This document shows, piece after piece, positions 35,857 to 44,551 of a stretch of 64,000 nt of DNA. Source of the DNA: Puia sp. (lineage in GTDB: Bacteria; Bacteroidota; Bacteroidia; Chitinophagales; Chitinophagaceae); the NCBI GenBank assembly GCA_031292515.1, contig JARLGZ010000080.1:81636-145635 (forward strand). Reading direction: 5' to 3'. The notes under the pieces were generated by a model. That model did not search any database, had not been told where the DNA came from, and was given only the letters and a program-made list of their open reading frames with translations. A program made the position numbers and the translations under genes. Position 1 is the first letter of the stretch, and the number at the start of each line of letters is the position of its first letter.

Positions 35857-37209
35857 ATGAAAAATAACCCGATAAGGACAGGGCTGCTGCTCGTGTTTGT
35901 TCTGTCCTCCCTGCTGTCCTGCAAACGTGAGACGGCTGTTTCCCTTCCCCCCGGCGGGACGGCCACCGATTCGGTGCCTTCGAATGTTTCGGGAATGCAA
36001 AAGCTTTTCGACAGCGCCAGGGTCATCGTATGGATAGAAGCGGCGGCCAATTTCGAGCGGATGGGAACCGCGGATAAAATGAGCGCTATTTTTCAGAAAC
36101 TGGCCGATATGGGTGCAAAAGCCGTGGTGCTGGATGTCAAAGGCATTCCGGGTCTGGTAAACTATAATTCGGCCATCGCCGGTCAGTTGAAGACCTGGAA
36201 CGGCTATACCCAGGCGGGCGATTTTGATTATCTCCAGAATGCCATTACAGAGGCGAAGAAAAAGGGTCTTAAGGTCTTCGCCTCCATGAGCGTTTTTGCA
36301 GAAGGGATGAACTATTATGGAGCGCGTATAGGCAAAGTCTTTACCGATTCTTCTTTTGCCGGTATGCAGAGCCAGGTGGTGACGGCCTCCGGGGATGTGA
36401 AAAATATCACGGATGTCTATACCTATGGCATGCTGAACCCGCTTCAACCCGCTGCACAGAACTATGAGCTGTCGCTGATACGGGAGCTCGTATCGAACTA
36501 TGCCATCGACGGATTTGTGCTCGATTATTGCCGCTACTATGATATCTGTGCCGACTTCTCCGGCTATTCCCTGGATAAGTTCCGGGACTGGCTGGGCGTC
36601 TCTTCTGTTCAGATCACGGACATCGTATCCTCCTGGAAGACCTCTTCGGGTGAAGTCGTCCCCGACGTCACGGGCGTCTATTATGACAAATGGCTGGAAT
36701 TTCGCTCCTCGGGCATCTATGATTTTGTGAACGATGCCCGCAACGCGGTCAAGGCGATAAAACCCGGTCTGGCATTCTGCAGCTATTCCGGCGCCTGGTA
36801 TGACTCCTATTATTATGTCGGTGTGAACTGGGCCAGCAAAAACTACGATCCGTCGGCGGACGGGTACTCCTGGGCCTCCTCCACCTATAAGAATACGGGA
36901 TATGCGGAGCTGCTGGATATGTTTATGACGGGAAACTATACCCCCACTTTGACGGGGCCCGGCTGGTGGACTGTGCAGGGCGAAATTTCCGGCGCGGAAA
37001 AAGTGCTGAGGGGCGCCAATATACACTACGGATCCATCGATATCGGGAATACGGCCTGGACTGACCTGCAAAATATGAAGGACGCCATGAAAATGATCCT
37101 GGACCAGACCAGCGGCATCATGCTGTTCGACCTGGTTTATATCGACGATCCTTCTTACAATCAGTTCAAGGAGCCGCTGTACGACGAAATAAAATCAGTC
37201 ATTCAATAA
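35857..37209 (+). CDS. GH10-like (GHL10 superfamily) family 10 glycosylhydrolase-type lipoprotein
   Basis: About 450 residues from ATG 35857 (MKNNPIRTGLLLVFVLSSLL), giving a signal peptide with lipobox cysteine 22; the ORF upstream runs through the 21-bp repeat and the end of the DUF5018 gene. It resembles the putative glycosyl-hydrolase-like 10 family: a TIM barrel with KGLKVFASMSVFAEGMN, YAIDGFVLDYCRYYD (strand with the acidic YCRY region) and AIKPGLAFCSYSGAWYDSYY. Catalysis by this family is not well established, and the acid/base residues are not assigned here. It probably acts at the cell surface on the operon's glycan. Confidence 0.75.
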   Translation: MKNNPIRTGLLLVFVLSSLLSCKRETAVSLPPGGTATDSVPSNVSGMQKLFDSARVIVWIEAAANFERMGTADKMSAIFQKLADMGAKAVVLDVKGIPGLVNYNSAIAGQLKTWNGYTQAGDFDYLQNAITEAKKKGLKVFASMSVFAEGMNYYGARIGKVFTDSSFAGMQSQVVTASGDVKNITDVYTYGMLNPLQPAAQNYELSLIRELVSNYAIDGFVLDYCRYYDICADFSGYSLDKFRDWLGVSSVQITDIVSSWKTSSGEVVPDVTGVYYDKWLEFRSSGIYDFVNDARNAVKAIKPGLAFCSYSGAWYDSYYYVGVNWASKNYDPSADGYSWASSTYKNTGYAELLDMFMTGNYTPTLTGPGWWTVQGEISGAEKVLRGANIHYGSIDIGNTAWTDLQNMKDAMKMILDQTSGIMLFDLVYIDDPSYNQFKEPLYDEIKSVIQ

Positions 37210-37252
37210 GCGGGTGCAGGATGAAGATCAGTCACCCATTCAATGGTTCGTT

Positions 37253-37951
37253 ATGAAGAAATGTCTCTTTCTGATCGCCGGTTTGGCATATTGCCTCGGC
37301 ATCAACGCGCAAAACGCGCAAAACGCGCAAAACGCAAGAAACGCTCCGGATTCTATCTTCCGGAATTACTTATACGACAGCAGGACCTCGTATTTCCGAC
37401 AGCTGCCGGTTAAGAAAGGCGCTTTTATATTTTTTGGGGACAGTATCACCCATTGGGGGGACTGGAGCGAATTTACGGGATATGCTTTCGCCCTGAACAG
37501 GGGTATCGCCGGGGATAATACCTATGGTCTTGTCAACCGGGTAGATGAGGTGACCCGGCATTCGCCCCGTAAGGTATTTATCCTGGTCGGCACCAATGAT
37601 ATCAATATTCATATACCGCTTGCAAAATCCCTGGAGAACTACGACAAACTCGTCCTCGCGATCAGGCGGGAGTCGCCGTCCACCGAGATATATATCCAGA
37701 GCATTCTGCCGGTCAATAATGAATTGATCAACCGGGCTTATTACACCGGTACCAACGAGGCGATCCGGCAGATGAATCAATCTTTGGACAGTCTCGCCAG
37801 GAAGTTGCATGTTGTCTATGTGGATCTGTATACTCAATTTCTGGATCCCTCGGGTCAGATGGATGCGGCCTATACCTATGACGGACTTCATCTGACAGGC
37901 GCCGGCTATTTGCATTGGATCGGCATACTGAAAAACAGCAAATTCCTGTAA
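37253..37951 (+). CDS. Secreted SGNH/GDSL-type esterase
   Basis: 232 residues from ATG 37253 (signal peptide MKKCLFLIAGLAYCLGINAQ). SGNH blocks are clear: FFGDSITHWG with serine 64, NRGIAGDNTYGL, LVGTNDINIH and the C-terminal DGLHLTGAGY with the Asp-His pair. Such enzymes remove acetyl or acyl groups from sugars, suiting an N- or O-acylated glycan. Just after the signal peptide there is an AQN repeat (three near-identical 9-base units around 37305-37335). Confidence 0.88.
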   Translation: MKKCLFLIAGLAYCLGINAQNAQNAQNARNAPDSIFRNYLYDSRTSYFRQLPVKKGAFIFFGDSITHWGDWSEFTGYAFALNRGIAGDNTYGLVNRVDEVTRHSPRKVFILVGTNDINIHIPLAKSLENYDKLVLAIRRESPSTEIYIQSILPVNNELINRAYYTGTNEAIRQMNQSLDSLARKLHVVYVDLYTQFLDPSGQMDAAYTYDGLHLTGAGYLHWIGILKNSKFL

Positions 37952-37986
37952 CCCTGACGCTTGTCTCAAAATTAAAAAATACAAAC

Positions 37987-39198
37987 ATGGTATGTAAGAG
38001 CGCGGTATTTTTTATCGGACTATTCTTTTTGAACGGTCTTCGATTGCAAGCCCAGCAATTGGACAGAAAGACGCAGGAGCTTTTGACGGGCGCGAAACAG
38101 GGCGAAGTACTGTCGCTGCCGGCTATCATCCCGGGCAAAATCCCGGAAATAGCCTATCGAAAGGAGGTCTTGTCCGGTCCCCGCCTGATCATCTCCGACG
38201 ACCCGGAATATATCCTGGAACCCGAATGCCTCGCGCTTCGGGAGATAGTGTCGCCGGGACCGGTACGATTGTATCTTTACAACGTGAACGGAGTCGTCCG
38301 TCCTGCCAAAATGCCCCGCAAAATCACGGCTGTCCTGAAGAATACCGGTGAGGGAATCATGCATCTTCGCTTTTTAAAGTACTCCTCCCAGCCACCCAGT
38401 TCCAATTATTACCAGGTGGGCAAACAGGGGCTGGCCGACTATTTCACATCTGCGGGCAGCGACAGTATTTTGTCCATACCGCCCGGTGAGGCGGCGCCCA
38501 TCGATCCCCGACTGGAGCGACAGACGGCCAGCTACGATGAACTGGTTCACGGCTTCTATGAGTTTACCATCGACCAGCCCGGGGAGATCGCCATTCTTCA
38601 GACTTCTCCCGATACCGAAGGCCCTGTCGCCCTGGCACGCCTGCATTCGGTCGTTCCGCCCAGCCGTTCCAACGCGGGTCGCGGCCTTTTTGAAGTCTGT
38701 AATTATAAGATCACCCCAAAGAAACCGATCGACACCCGCGAGGGACCGGTTTCCCTGGTCGTTGCCGACGGCAAAAAGGATCCGTGGATTACAGGCAGGG
38801 AGGGGAGTACCGGTCAGGCTGTCGCGCTGTCGGGCAATTACGGCGTGGTATATACGATGGAACTGGAATGGAAGAGCACGGATGGCAGGAGCCTGGCATT
38901 GGTGACCTGGAATCCCTGGAGCAATAACAGCCATTGGTGCGGCGGAATGGCCAACACCATGATAGTGGGCGATGGCATACACAAGGAGGAGATCGAGCTG
39001 TTGCCCTCCGACAGGCTGATTACCGGCGGAGCGCCCGAAGCGATCCTCGTCAAGGTATTTCATCCGTCGGCAGACAAACGGACACAAATCATCAAATTGA
39101 CATTTTCTCCGCCCGGAGCGTCCTGCCTGCCGATCCCATTGGTGTTCATCCCTGTCGATACAAAGACGACCGATCATCCCAAAGGGACGATTCATTAG
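37987..39198 (+). CDS. Secreted protein of unknown function in the utilisation operon
   Basis: 403 residues from ATG 37987, with a signal peptide (MVCKSAVFFIGLFFLNGLRL, cleavage near QAQQ). The rest is beta-rich with aromatic and charged loops (YLYNVNGVVRPAKMP, TYNYKITPKK-like strands, WKSTDGRSLALVTWNPWSNN). No family is recognised and no catalytic motif stands out. It sits between the SGNH esterase and the DUF4434 gene and is probably periplasmic or surface-bound, working on the same glycan. Confidence 0.7.
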   Translation: MVCKSAVFFIGLFFLNGLRLQAQQLDRKTQELLTGAKQGEVLSLPAIIPGKIPEIAYRKEVLSGPRLIISDDPEYILEPECLALREIVSPGPVRLYLYNVNGVVRPAKMPRKITAVLKNTGEGIMHLRFLKYSSQPPSSNYYQVGKQGLADYFTSAGSDSILSIPPGEAAPIDPRLERQTASYDELVHGFYEFTIDQPGEIAILQTSPDTEGPVALARLHSVVPPSRSNAGRGLFEVCNYKITPKKPIDTREGPVSLVVADGKKDPWITGREGSTGQAVALSGNYGVVYTMELEWKSTDGRSLALVTWNPWSNNSHWCGGMANTMIVGDGIHKEEIELLPSDRLITGGAPEAILVKVFHPSADKRTQIIKLTFSPPGASCLPIPLVFIPVDTKTTDHPKGTIH

Positions 39199-39296
39199 CC
39201 AGACAAACAGGGGGGCAAACAGGAATCCGGCAAAAAGACAATCATCAACATGGCAAGCGAGCACGTATCATAATCAAACATAACAAAAAAATAAAA

Positions 39297-40409
39297 ATGA
39301 GCCACAAAACCCGTCGTGATTTTATTCGAAAGGCATCTGCTGCGGGCAGCGCCGTATTGGGTCTTACGTTGTCGAATGCCGGGGCCGCACATGCCGCCGC
39401 GACGGCTGGCGCCGAAAGGAGTATCCCCGTTGAGGGTGCTGCTGTCAAGCCTTTGATCGTGACAGCGGGGAATGCGTTGCCCATCACCGGCACCTTCCTG
39501 GATGAGATCTCCCATGACATCCCTCATCAGAATTGGGGAGAAGCCGAATGGGATAGGGACTTTCGGCACATGAAGGCGATCGGCATCGACACGGTCATCA
39601 TGATCAGGAGCGGGTACCGGAAATTCATCACTTACCCATCCGAATACCTGCTGGGTAAAGGCTGCTATAGGCCCTCCGTCGATTTGCTGGACCTGTTCCT
39701 GAGGCTGGCAGATAAGCACGGCATGAAATTCTATTTCGGCTTGTACGATTCGGGACGTTATTGGGATACCGGTGACCTGAGCTGGGAGATAGAAGAGAAT
39801 AAATATGTGATCGACGAGGTCTGGAAAAACTATGGGCAAAAATATAAAAGCTTCGGCGGTTGGTATATCAGCGGCGAGATCAGCCGTAAGACGAAAGGAG
39901 CGATCGATGCCTTCCATTCGATGGGCAAACAGTGCAAGGAAGTTTCGGGAGGACTCCCGACCTTTATTTCTCCCTGGATCGATGGGAAAAAAGCCGTAGA
40001 TGCCGCTTCCGGTGACCTGACCAAAAGGAATTCGGTATCGGTTCAGGAGCACGAAAAAGAGTGGAACGAAATTTTCGATGGCATTCATGACGTCGTGGAT
40101 GCCTGCGCCTTCCAGGACGGCCATATCGACTATGACGAACTGGATGCCTTCTTCACCGTAAACAAAAGACTGGCGGACAAATATGGCATGAAGTGCTGGA
40201 CCAATGCGGAAAGCTTCGACCGGGACATGCCCATCCGTTTTTTTCCCATCAAGTTCGACAAGCTCCGGATGAAGCTGGAAGCGGCGAAAAGGGCCGGTTA
40301 TGACAAGGCCATCACCTTCGAATTCTCCCATTTCATGAGCCCGCAATCGGCTTACCTTCAGGCAGGACACCTTTATGACAGGTATAAAGAATATTTTAAT
40401 CTGAAATAA
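39297..40409 (+). CDS. DUF4434 putative glycoside hydrolase with Tat signal
   Basis: 370 residues from ATG 39297; the frame opens much earlier but the twin-arginine signal MSHKTRRDFIRKASAAGSAV sets the start. The rest is a TIM-barrel-like domain of DUF4434 type: GEAEWDRDFRHMKAIGIDTV, KHGMKFYFGLYDSGRYW, GGWYISGEISRKTKGAIDAF (candidate acidic residue) and CWTNAESFDRDMPIRFFPIK (second acidic residue). Family function is unproven; a glycosidase is likely from fold and context. Tat export suggests folding before secretion, possibly with a cofactor. Confidence 0.8.
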   Translation: MSHKTRRDFIRKASAAGSAVLGLTLSNAGAAHAAATAGAERSIPVEGAAVKPLIVTAGNALPITGTFLDEISHDIPHQNWGEAEWDRDFRHMKAIGIDTVIMIRSGYRKFITYPSEYLLGKGCYRPSVDLLDLFLRLADKHGMKFYFGLYDSGRYWDTGDLSWEIEENKYVIDEVWKNYGQKYKSFGGWYISGEISRKTKGAIDAFHSMGKQCKEVSGGLPTFISPWIDGKKAVDAASGDLTKRNSVSVQEHEKEWNEIFDGIHDVVDACAFQDGHIDYDELDAFFTVNKRLADKYGMKCWTNAESFDRDMPIRFFPIKFDKLRMKLEAAKRAGYDKAITFEFSHFMSPQSAYLQAGHLYDRYKEYFNLK

Positions 40410-40410
40410 T

Positions 40411-41814
40411 ATGCAAACACGAACCGGCGAGAATCTTGGATACGTGATCTTTCTGTCTGTGGTGGCTGCCCTGGGCGGTTTCCTGTTTGGTTATGATACG
40501 GCCGTCATATCCGGCACGATCGACACGGTGTCCGCTCAATATCATCTCGACCCCATGCAGCAGGGATGGTATGTCGGCTGCGCCCTCGTAGGGTCCATTG
40601 CAGGTGTGCTGGTCGCCGGCGTATTCAGCGACCGGTTCGGAAGAAAAAAGACGATGATCGTCTCGGCCATCTTATTCTCGGTGTCCGGTATCGGCTGTGC
40701 GCTCGCGGGTAATATCGGTGAGCTGATCTTCTACCGGATAACGGGAGGGGTAGGCATCGGGATGGTATCCATCATTTCTCCGCTGTATATTTCGGAAATG
40801 GCCATCACGAAGTATAGGGGCCGCCTGGTATCCCTATACCAGCTGGCGATCACGATTGGATTTTTGGGAGCCTACCTGGTAAATTTTGAACTGCTGAAGA
40901 TAGCCGGTAGTGGGGCTTTTCCGGCCGGCGGCCCATTGTCAAAGATATTCAGCACAGAAGTCTGGCGAGGGATGCTGGGCATGGAATCCCTGCCGGCCCT
41001 TCTCTTCTTCCTCGTTATATTTTTTATTCCGGAAAGCCCGCGATGGCTGCTATCGCGGCGCCAGCCATCCAGGGCCCTGGCTACGATGAACCGTATCTAT
41101 AAAGATCCGGGCGAAGCCGCCAGACAGGCTGCCGAAGTCGAAGAGCAATTGATAGAGGATCAACGATCGGATTGGCGGCTATTGCTCAGACCCGGCTTCT
41201 TCAAAGCGCTGCTGATCGGTGTGGCGATCGCCATCCTGGGACAATTCATGGGGGTCAATGCCGTGCTGTATTATGGGCCGACTATTTTCAGGAACAGCGG
41301 GTTGTCCAACGGGGATTCCCTTCTTTACCAGGTGCTGGTCGGGCTCGTCAATGCGCTAACCACCGTTCTGGCCCTCGTCATTATCGACAAAGTAGGGCGT
41401 AAGAAACTCGTATACTATGGCGTGTCGGGTATGATAATTTCCCTCTTGCTGATCGGGCTCTATTTTATAAAAGGGGCGGTATGGAATATCCCTCCGCAGG
41501 CCCTGCTCGTCTTCTTCCTGTTGTACATATTTTGCTGCGCGGTGTCCGTCTGTGCGGTCATATGGGTGTTGCTCTCCGAAATGTACCCGACTTCGGTCAG
41601 GGGAATAGCAATGTCCATAGCAGGCTTTTCCCTGTGGGTAGGCACCTATCTGATCGGGCAGCTTACACCGTGGATGTTGTCCGCCTTATCGCCTGCCGGC
41701 ACATTTTTTCTCTTTGCCTTGATGTGTCTTCCCTATTTATGGATTATCTGGAAGCTGGTCCCCGAGACGACAGGCAAATCCCTTGAGGAGATCGAACGCA
41801 TGTGGGAGAAATAG
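40411..41814 (+). CDS. Sugar porter, major facilitator superfamily (XylE/GalP type)
   Basis: 467 residues with 12 helices and sugar-porter signatures: GGFLFGYDTAVISGT (about 16-30), DRFGRKKTM, PESPRWLLSR, DKVGRKK, and the terminal PETTGKSLEEIERM. It carries a sugar across the inner membrane, probably with protons. Its ATG lies one base after the DUF4434 stop, so the two are tightly linked. Probably imports the amino sugar or disaccharide produced outside, which the epimerase then converts. Confidence 0.94.
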   Translation: MQTRTGENLGYVIFLSVVAALGGFLFGYDTAVISGTIDTVSAQYHLDPMQQGWYVGCALVGSIAGVLVAGVFSDRFGRKKTMIVSAILFSVSGIGCALAGNIGELIFYRITGGVGIGMVSIISPLYISEMAITKYRGRLVSLYQLAITIGFLGAYLVNFELLKIAGSGAFPAGGPLSKIFSTEVWRGMLGMESLPALLFFLVIFFIPESPRWLLSRRQPSRALATMNRIYKDPGEAARQAAEVEEQLIEDQRSDWRLLLRPGFFKALLIGVAIAILGQFMGVNAVLYYGPTIFRNSGLSNGDSLLYQVLVGLVNALTTVLALVIIDKVGRKKLVYYGVSGMIISLLLIGLYFIKGAVWNIPPQALLVFFLLYIFCCAVSVCAVIWVLLSEMYPTSVRGIAMSIAGFSLWVGTYLIGQLTPWMLSALSPAGTFFLFALMCLPYLWIIWKLVPETTGKSLEEIERMWEK

Positions 41815-41860
41815 AAGGATAAAAAGAAATAGGGTGGGGCGGCTCTCCACGATAGATCTC

Positions 41861-42985
41861 TTAATGAAGGATCGATTCCGCAACCGGGAGCACCCTTTGG
41901 CCGGCAGGCTGGTAGGACATACCCAAAAAGGCCGCCATCGTTGCCGCCAGTTGTCCCTGCCAGAGCTGCATCCGGGTGCCGACTTCTCCTTTCGGAGAGC
42001 TGTCCGGTCCGATCACGGCGATCCAGATCTCTCCCGACTCGGGAATATCGACCCCGTGGTCCGTCCAGTCTTTTTTTATACGACTTCCCCGGCCATGATC
42101 GCAGGTCAGGATCATCGTCGTCTGGTCCTTATATTCCGGCATCGACTGCAACAGGTTCCACAAGTCGGCGATCATGCCGTCTTCCGCATGTGTCACGCCG
42201 ATATATTGGTCATAAGATCCGTCGTGGGCGAATGCATCCGTTTCCCCGAGAGCGATATACAGCACCTTCGGGTGGTAGGCTTTCAGGTATTCCCTGCCCG
42301 CAAAATAAGTGAGCAGGTCGGGACGCTCGCCGGTCGGTTTGGCCGATAGCGATTGCATTTCGTTCAGGAGTCTGAAGGAAGGATCCGGGTAGGGCAGGCT
42401 GTCCTGGTCCGAATTGACGATCAGCCCGTTTCGCCATTTGTTCAGGAGGTAGGGGAAGAGATCGGAGGTGGTGAAGGCGGCTACTTTACCCGCATATCCC
42501 GGCTGCCGGTTGATGAACTCGAATACATTGGCATTTTTGTTCGCTACCAGCCTGTTCGAATTCACCGCGCTGTCCGGGTTGCCCGTCAGGGTCTCGCTGA
42601 ACCCGGGATACGTGAAATGGTAGGGGTTGGCGACATTCACGAAATTTCCGAGATCCCGGTTGCCATACAGTTGTCCCTTCACCGCGACAGTAGACCAGAA
42701 AAAAGGAAGCAGCTTCTTTCTCCGTTCTCCGGCGTCGGCGGACCAGAAATGTTTTTGCATGTCCTTTCTCTCTTTTGTATACAGGGGATCATTCATCAGC
42801 GAAGAATCCACTCCTCCGAAGATCTCCTGCCACCGCATGCCGTCGAGGGCCACCATGACCAGTTTTTTGGTTTTCCTGCCGGTCTCCGCGGAGGACACAG
42901 CCTTTATGGTTTGCGCCTGTACGGTGTTTCCGAATTTTTGAAACAAGACAAAAAACACCAGGGAAATCATCGCAGATCTTCTCAT
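41861..42985 (-). CDS. Secreted alkaline phosphatase/sulfatase-superfamily protein
   Basis: 374 residues from the ATG at 42983-42985 (MRRSAMISLVFFVLFQKFGN, signal peptide). The metallo-enzyme core of the alkaline phosphatase superfamily is seen: VMVALDGMRWQEIF with a metal-binding aspartate, a serine/threonine in FTYPGFSETLTG as likely nucleophile, and TCDHGRGSRIKKDWTDHG carrying further ligands. Phosphodiesterase, phosphonate or sulfate ester substrates are all possible. It is convergent with the MFS permease, with 46 bases between. Confidence 0.85.
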   Translation of the reverse strand: MRRSAMISLVFFVLFQKFGNTVQAQTIKAVSSAETGRKTKKLVMVALDGMRWQEIFGGVDSSLMNDPLYTKERKDMQKHFWSADAGERRKKLLPFFWSTVAVKGQLYGNRDLGNFVNVANPYHFTYPGFSETLTGNPDSAVNSNRLVANKNANVFEFINRQPGYAGKVAAFTTSDLFPYLLNKWRNGLIVNSDQDSLPYPDPSFRLLNEMQSLSAKPTGERPDLLTYFAGREYLKAYHPKVLYIALGETDAFAHDGSYDQYIGVTHAEDGMIADLWNLLQSMPEYKDQTTMILTCDHGRGSRIKKDWTDHGVDIPESGEIWIAVIGPDSSPKGEVGTRMQLWQGQLAATMAAFLGMSYQPAGQRVLPVAESILH

Positions 42986-43487
42986 AGTAAACGATATTTT
43001 AAAAATGATGGGTGCGGCCATAGGCAGATCGCTTGAACGGGCTTCGCGCCCCTGGCCGGCCGGGGTTACCCGGCTGCCCTCCTAGAGAGAGAGCCGCCCG
43101 GGTAGCATACTCACCCTTGCAGGTTAGATCTATATTACCTTTCTCCCAATCGGTTGCCAGTCGTTTTGCCACATGATAGGAAGGACCTGCCCGACCTGGG
43201 CGGGAAATCCTCTTGTCGCAGGCAGGAGCCCCCTTACCGCCACGTACAAGAATTCTCTTGTCGGTAGCCGACACGCTGTTGAAAAGATTTTGCAAACGCC
43301 TTATTGCGCAGCCCTACATTTGATCCCTTTTATCCAATCCTGCAACCTCATCTACACGAAGAAAAAATGATACTTTATGGGAAGAGGTCGAGGATTAGCA
43401 AGGCATACGCGGATGAGTCGATAGAAGGGTGCCGGCGATGACGGTTAGATAAGACGCATATTCTTTTTTTATTTCAAATTTTATCCG
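42986..43487. other. 502-base stretch without an assigned gene
   Basis: Holds the upstream region of the phosphatase and, on the minus strand at 42999-43295, a 98-codon reading frame (ILVRGGKGAPACDKRISRPG in it) that matches nothing I recognise. Two GC-rich inverted patches occur near 43040-43110 and 43185-43210. Its composition differs from the AT-rich sequence that follows. I see no promoter box that decides the start of the nuclease gene. Confidence 0.4.
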
Positions 43488-44486
43488 ATGAAAGGGAAGT
43501 ATGATATGCTCTGGAAGAGTATGTTGGAAGAAGTATTTGAGGATCTGTTGCGGTTCGTAGATCCGGAGATTGAAAAAAAATTGGATATAGGCCGTGGTTT
43601 TGAATTTATGGACAAGGAACTGGCCGCGATCAATCCTGAACCGGGGGAGACGGCAGACACCCGTGTGGTGGATAAGCTCGTGAAGGTATACCTGCGTAAT
43701 GGTGGCGAGACGTGGATGCTGTTGCATGTGGAGGTCCAGGGAGAGAATGAAGCCGGATTTGCAAAACGTATGTTTCGCTACTACTACCGGTTGCTGGACC
43801 GGAAAAGTCTGCAAGATAAGGATGTGGCCGCGCTGGCGATTCTGACGGGCCGGTATGGAAAGAAGGTGCCGGATAAATACGAAAGGCGAACTTTTTGGGG
43901 AGGCGTTTTGTATAACTACAAGACATTGTGTATTACGGATTATTCCAACGATGTATTGAAGGCAAGCGACAATCCTTTTGCGATAGTAATGATGGTGGCG
44001 AAAGAGGCGCTAACGAAGAGGCCCAAGAATAACGTGGACGAGAAGGAGAAGAAAAGAGAGGAAGAAATTTGGGATCAGAAATTGCTTAAACAAAAGTTGC
44101 TGATTGTCAAATTATTGTATCGGGAAGCGACGTTTAGTGAAGATAAGGTCAGGGCAATTTTGGTCTTTTTGAACAACTACGTAGCATTTAATAAACAAGA
44201 AACAAATCGTATATTTATGGAACAAATAGATGTGATAACCGGTAAAAAAGATACTATGGGTATTATAGAGCAAGTCAAGCAAATAAGACTTGAAGAGGCG
44301 AGGGAAGTGGGGCGTGAAGAAGGACTTAAAACGGGCCGCAAAGAAGGTCGTGATGAAGAGCGTCGTCTTTTCGTTGAGAATCTTCTAAAAGATTCAGACT
44401 TCGCCCCGGAGAAGATTGCGTCGGTGGCAAATGTGTCTTTGGAATATGTCAACGAAGTAAAAGTAAAGCTCCGCGCTAAAAAGTAA
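43488..44486 (+). CDS. Rpn-type PD-(D/E)XK nuclease / putative transposase
   Basis: 332 residues, AT-richer and more lysine/glutamate-rich than its neighbours. Resembles the Rpn (recombination-promoting nuclease) / PDDEXK transposase-like family: DKELAAINPEPGETADTRVVD and VEVQGENEAGF (about residues 57-90) supply the acidic and glutamate-glutamine core, with FAKRMFRYYYRLLDR next. The C-terminus is a charged coil (EEAREVGREEGLKTGRKEG), as in known members. It is closed by its own terminator and probably arrived horizontally. Function in DNA ends or recombination is inferred from the family. Confidence 0.8.
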   Translation: MKGKYDMLWKSMLEEVFEDLLRFVDPEIEKKLDIGRGFEFMDKELAAINPEPGETADTRVVDKLVKVYLRNGGETWMLLHVEVQGENEAGFAKRMFRYYYRLLDRKSLQDKDVAALAILTGRYGKKVPDKYERRTFWGGVLYNYKTLCITDYSNDVLKASDNPFAIVMMVAKEALTKRPKNNVDEKEKKREEEIWDQKLLKQKLLIVKLLYREATFSEDKVRAILVFLNNYVAFNKQETNRIFMEQIDVITGKKDTMGIIEQVKQIRLEEAREVGREEGLKTGRKEGRDEERRLFVENLLKDSDFAPEKIASVANVSLEYVNEVKVKLRAKK

Positions 44487-44509
44487 CGTTTCACTGAATT
44501 ATTTTATAC

Positions 44510-44535
44510 AAGCTGCCCGGCGGGTGGCTTTTTTT
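44510..44535 (+). terminator. Intrinsic terminator of the Rpn-type gene
   Basis: AAGCTGCCC, GGC loop, GGGTGGCTT (with two G-U pairs) followed by seven Ts. It starts 23 bases after the nuclease stop codon and separates it from the convergent AraC gene. Confidence 0.8.
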
Positions 44536-44551
44536 GTGCCACAATCTCTCT

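Noticed and set aside
35701..37071. Long minus-strand ORF (456 codons) over the GH10-like gene
   Set aside because: It lies wholly opposite a convincing lipoprotein gene in the operon, has no family features and a biased isoleucine/arginine/glycine composition typical of antisense reading of a coding strand.
39195..40370. Minus-strand ORF (391 codons) over the DUF4434 gene
   Set aside because: The plus strand carries a clear Tat signal and TIM-barrel-like motifs; the antisense frame has no recognisable feature.
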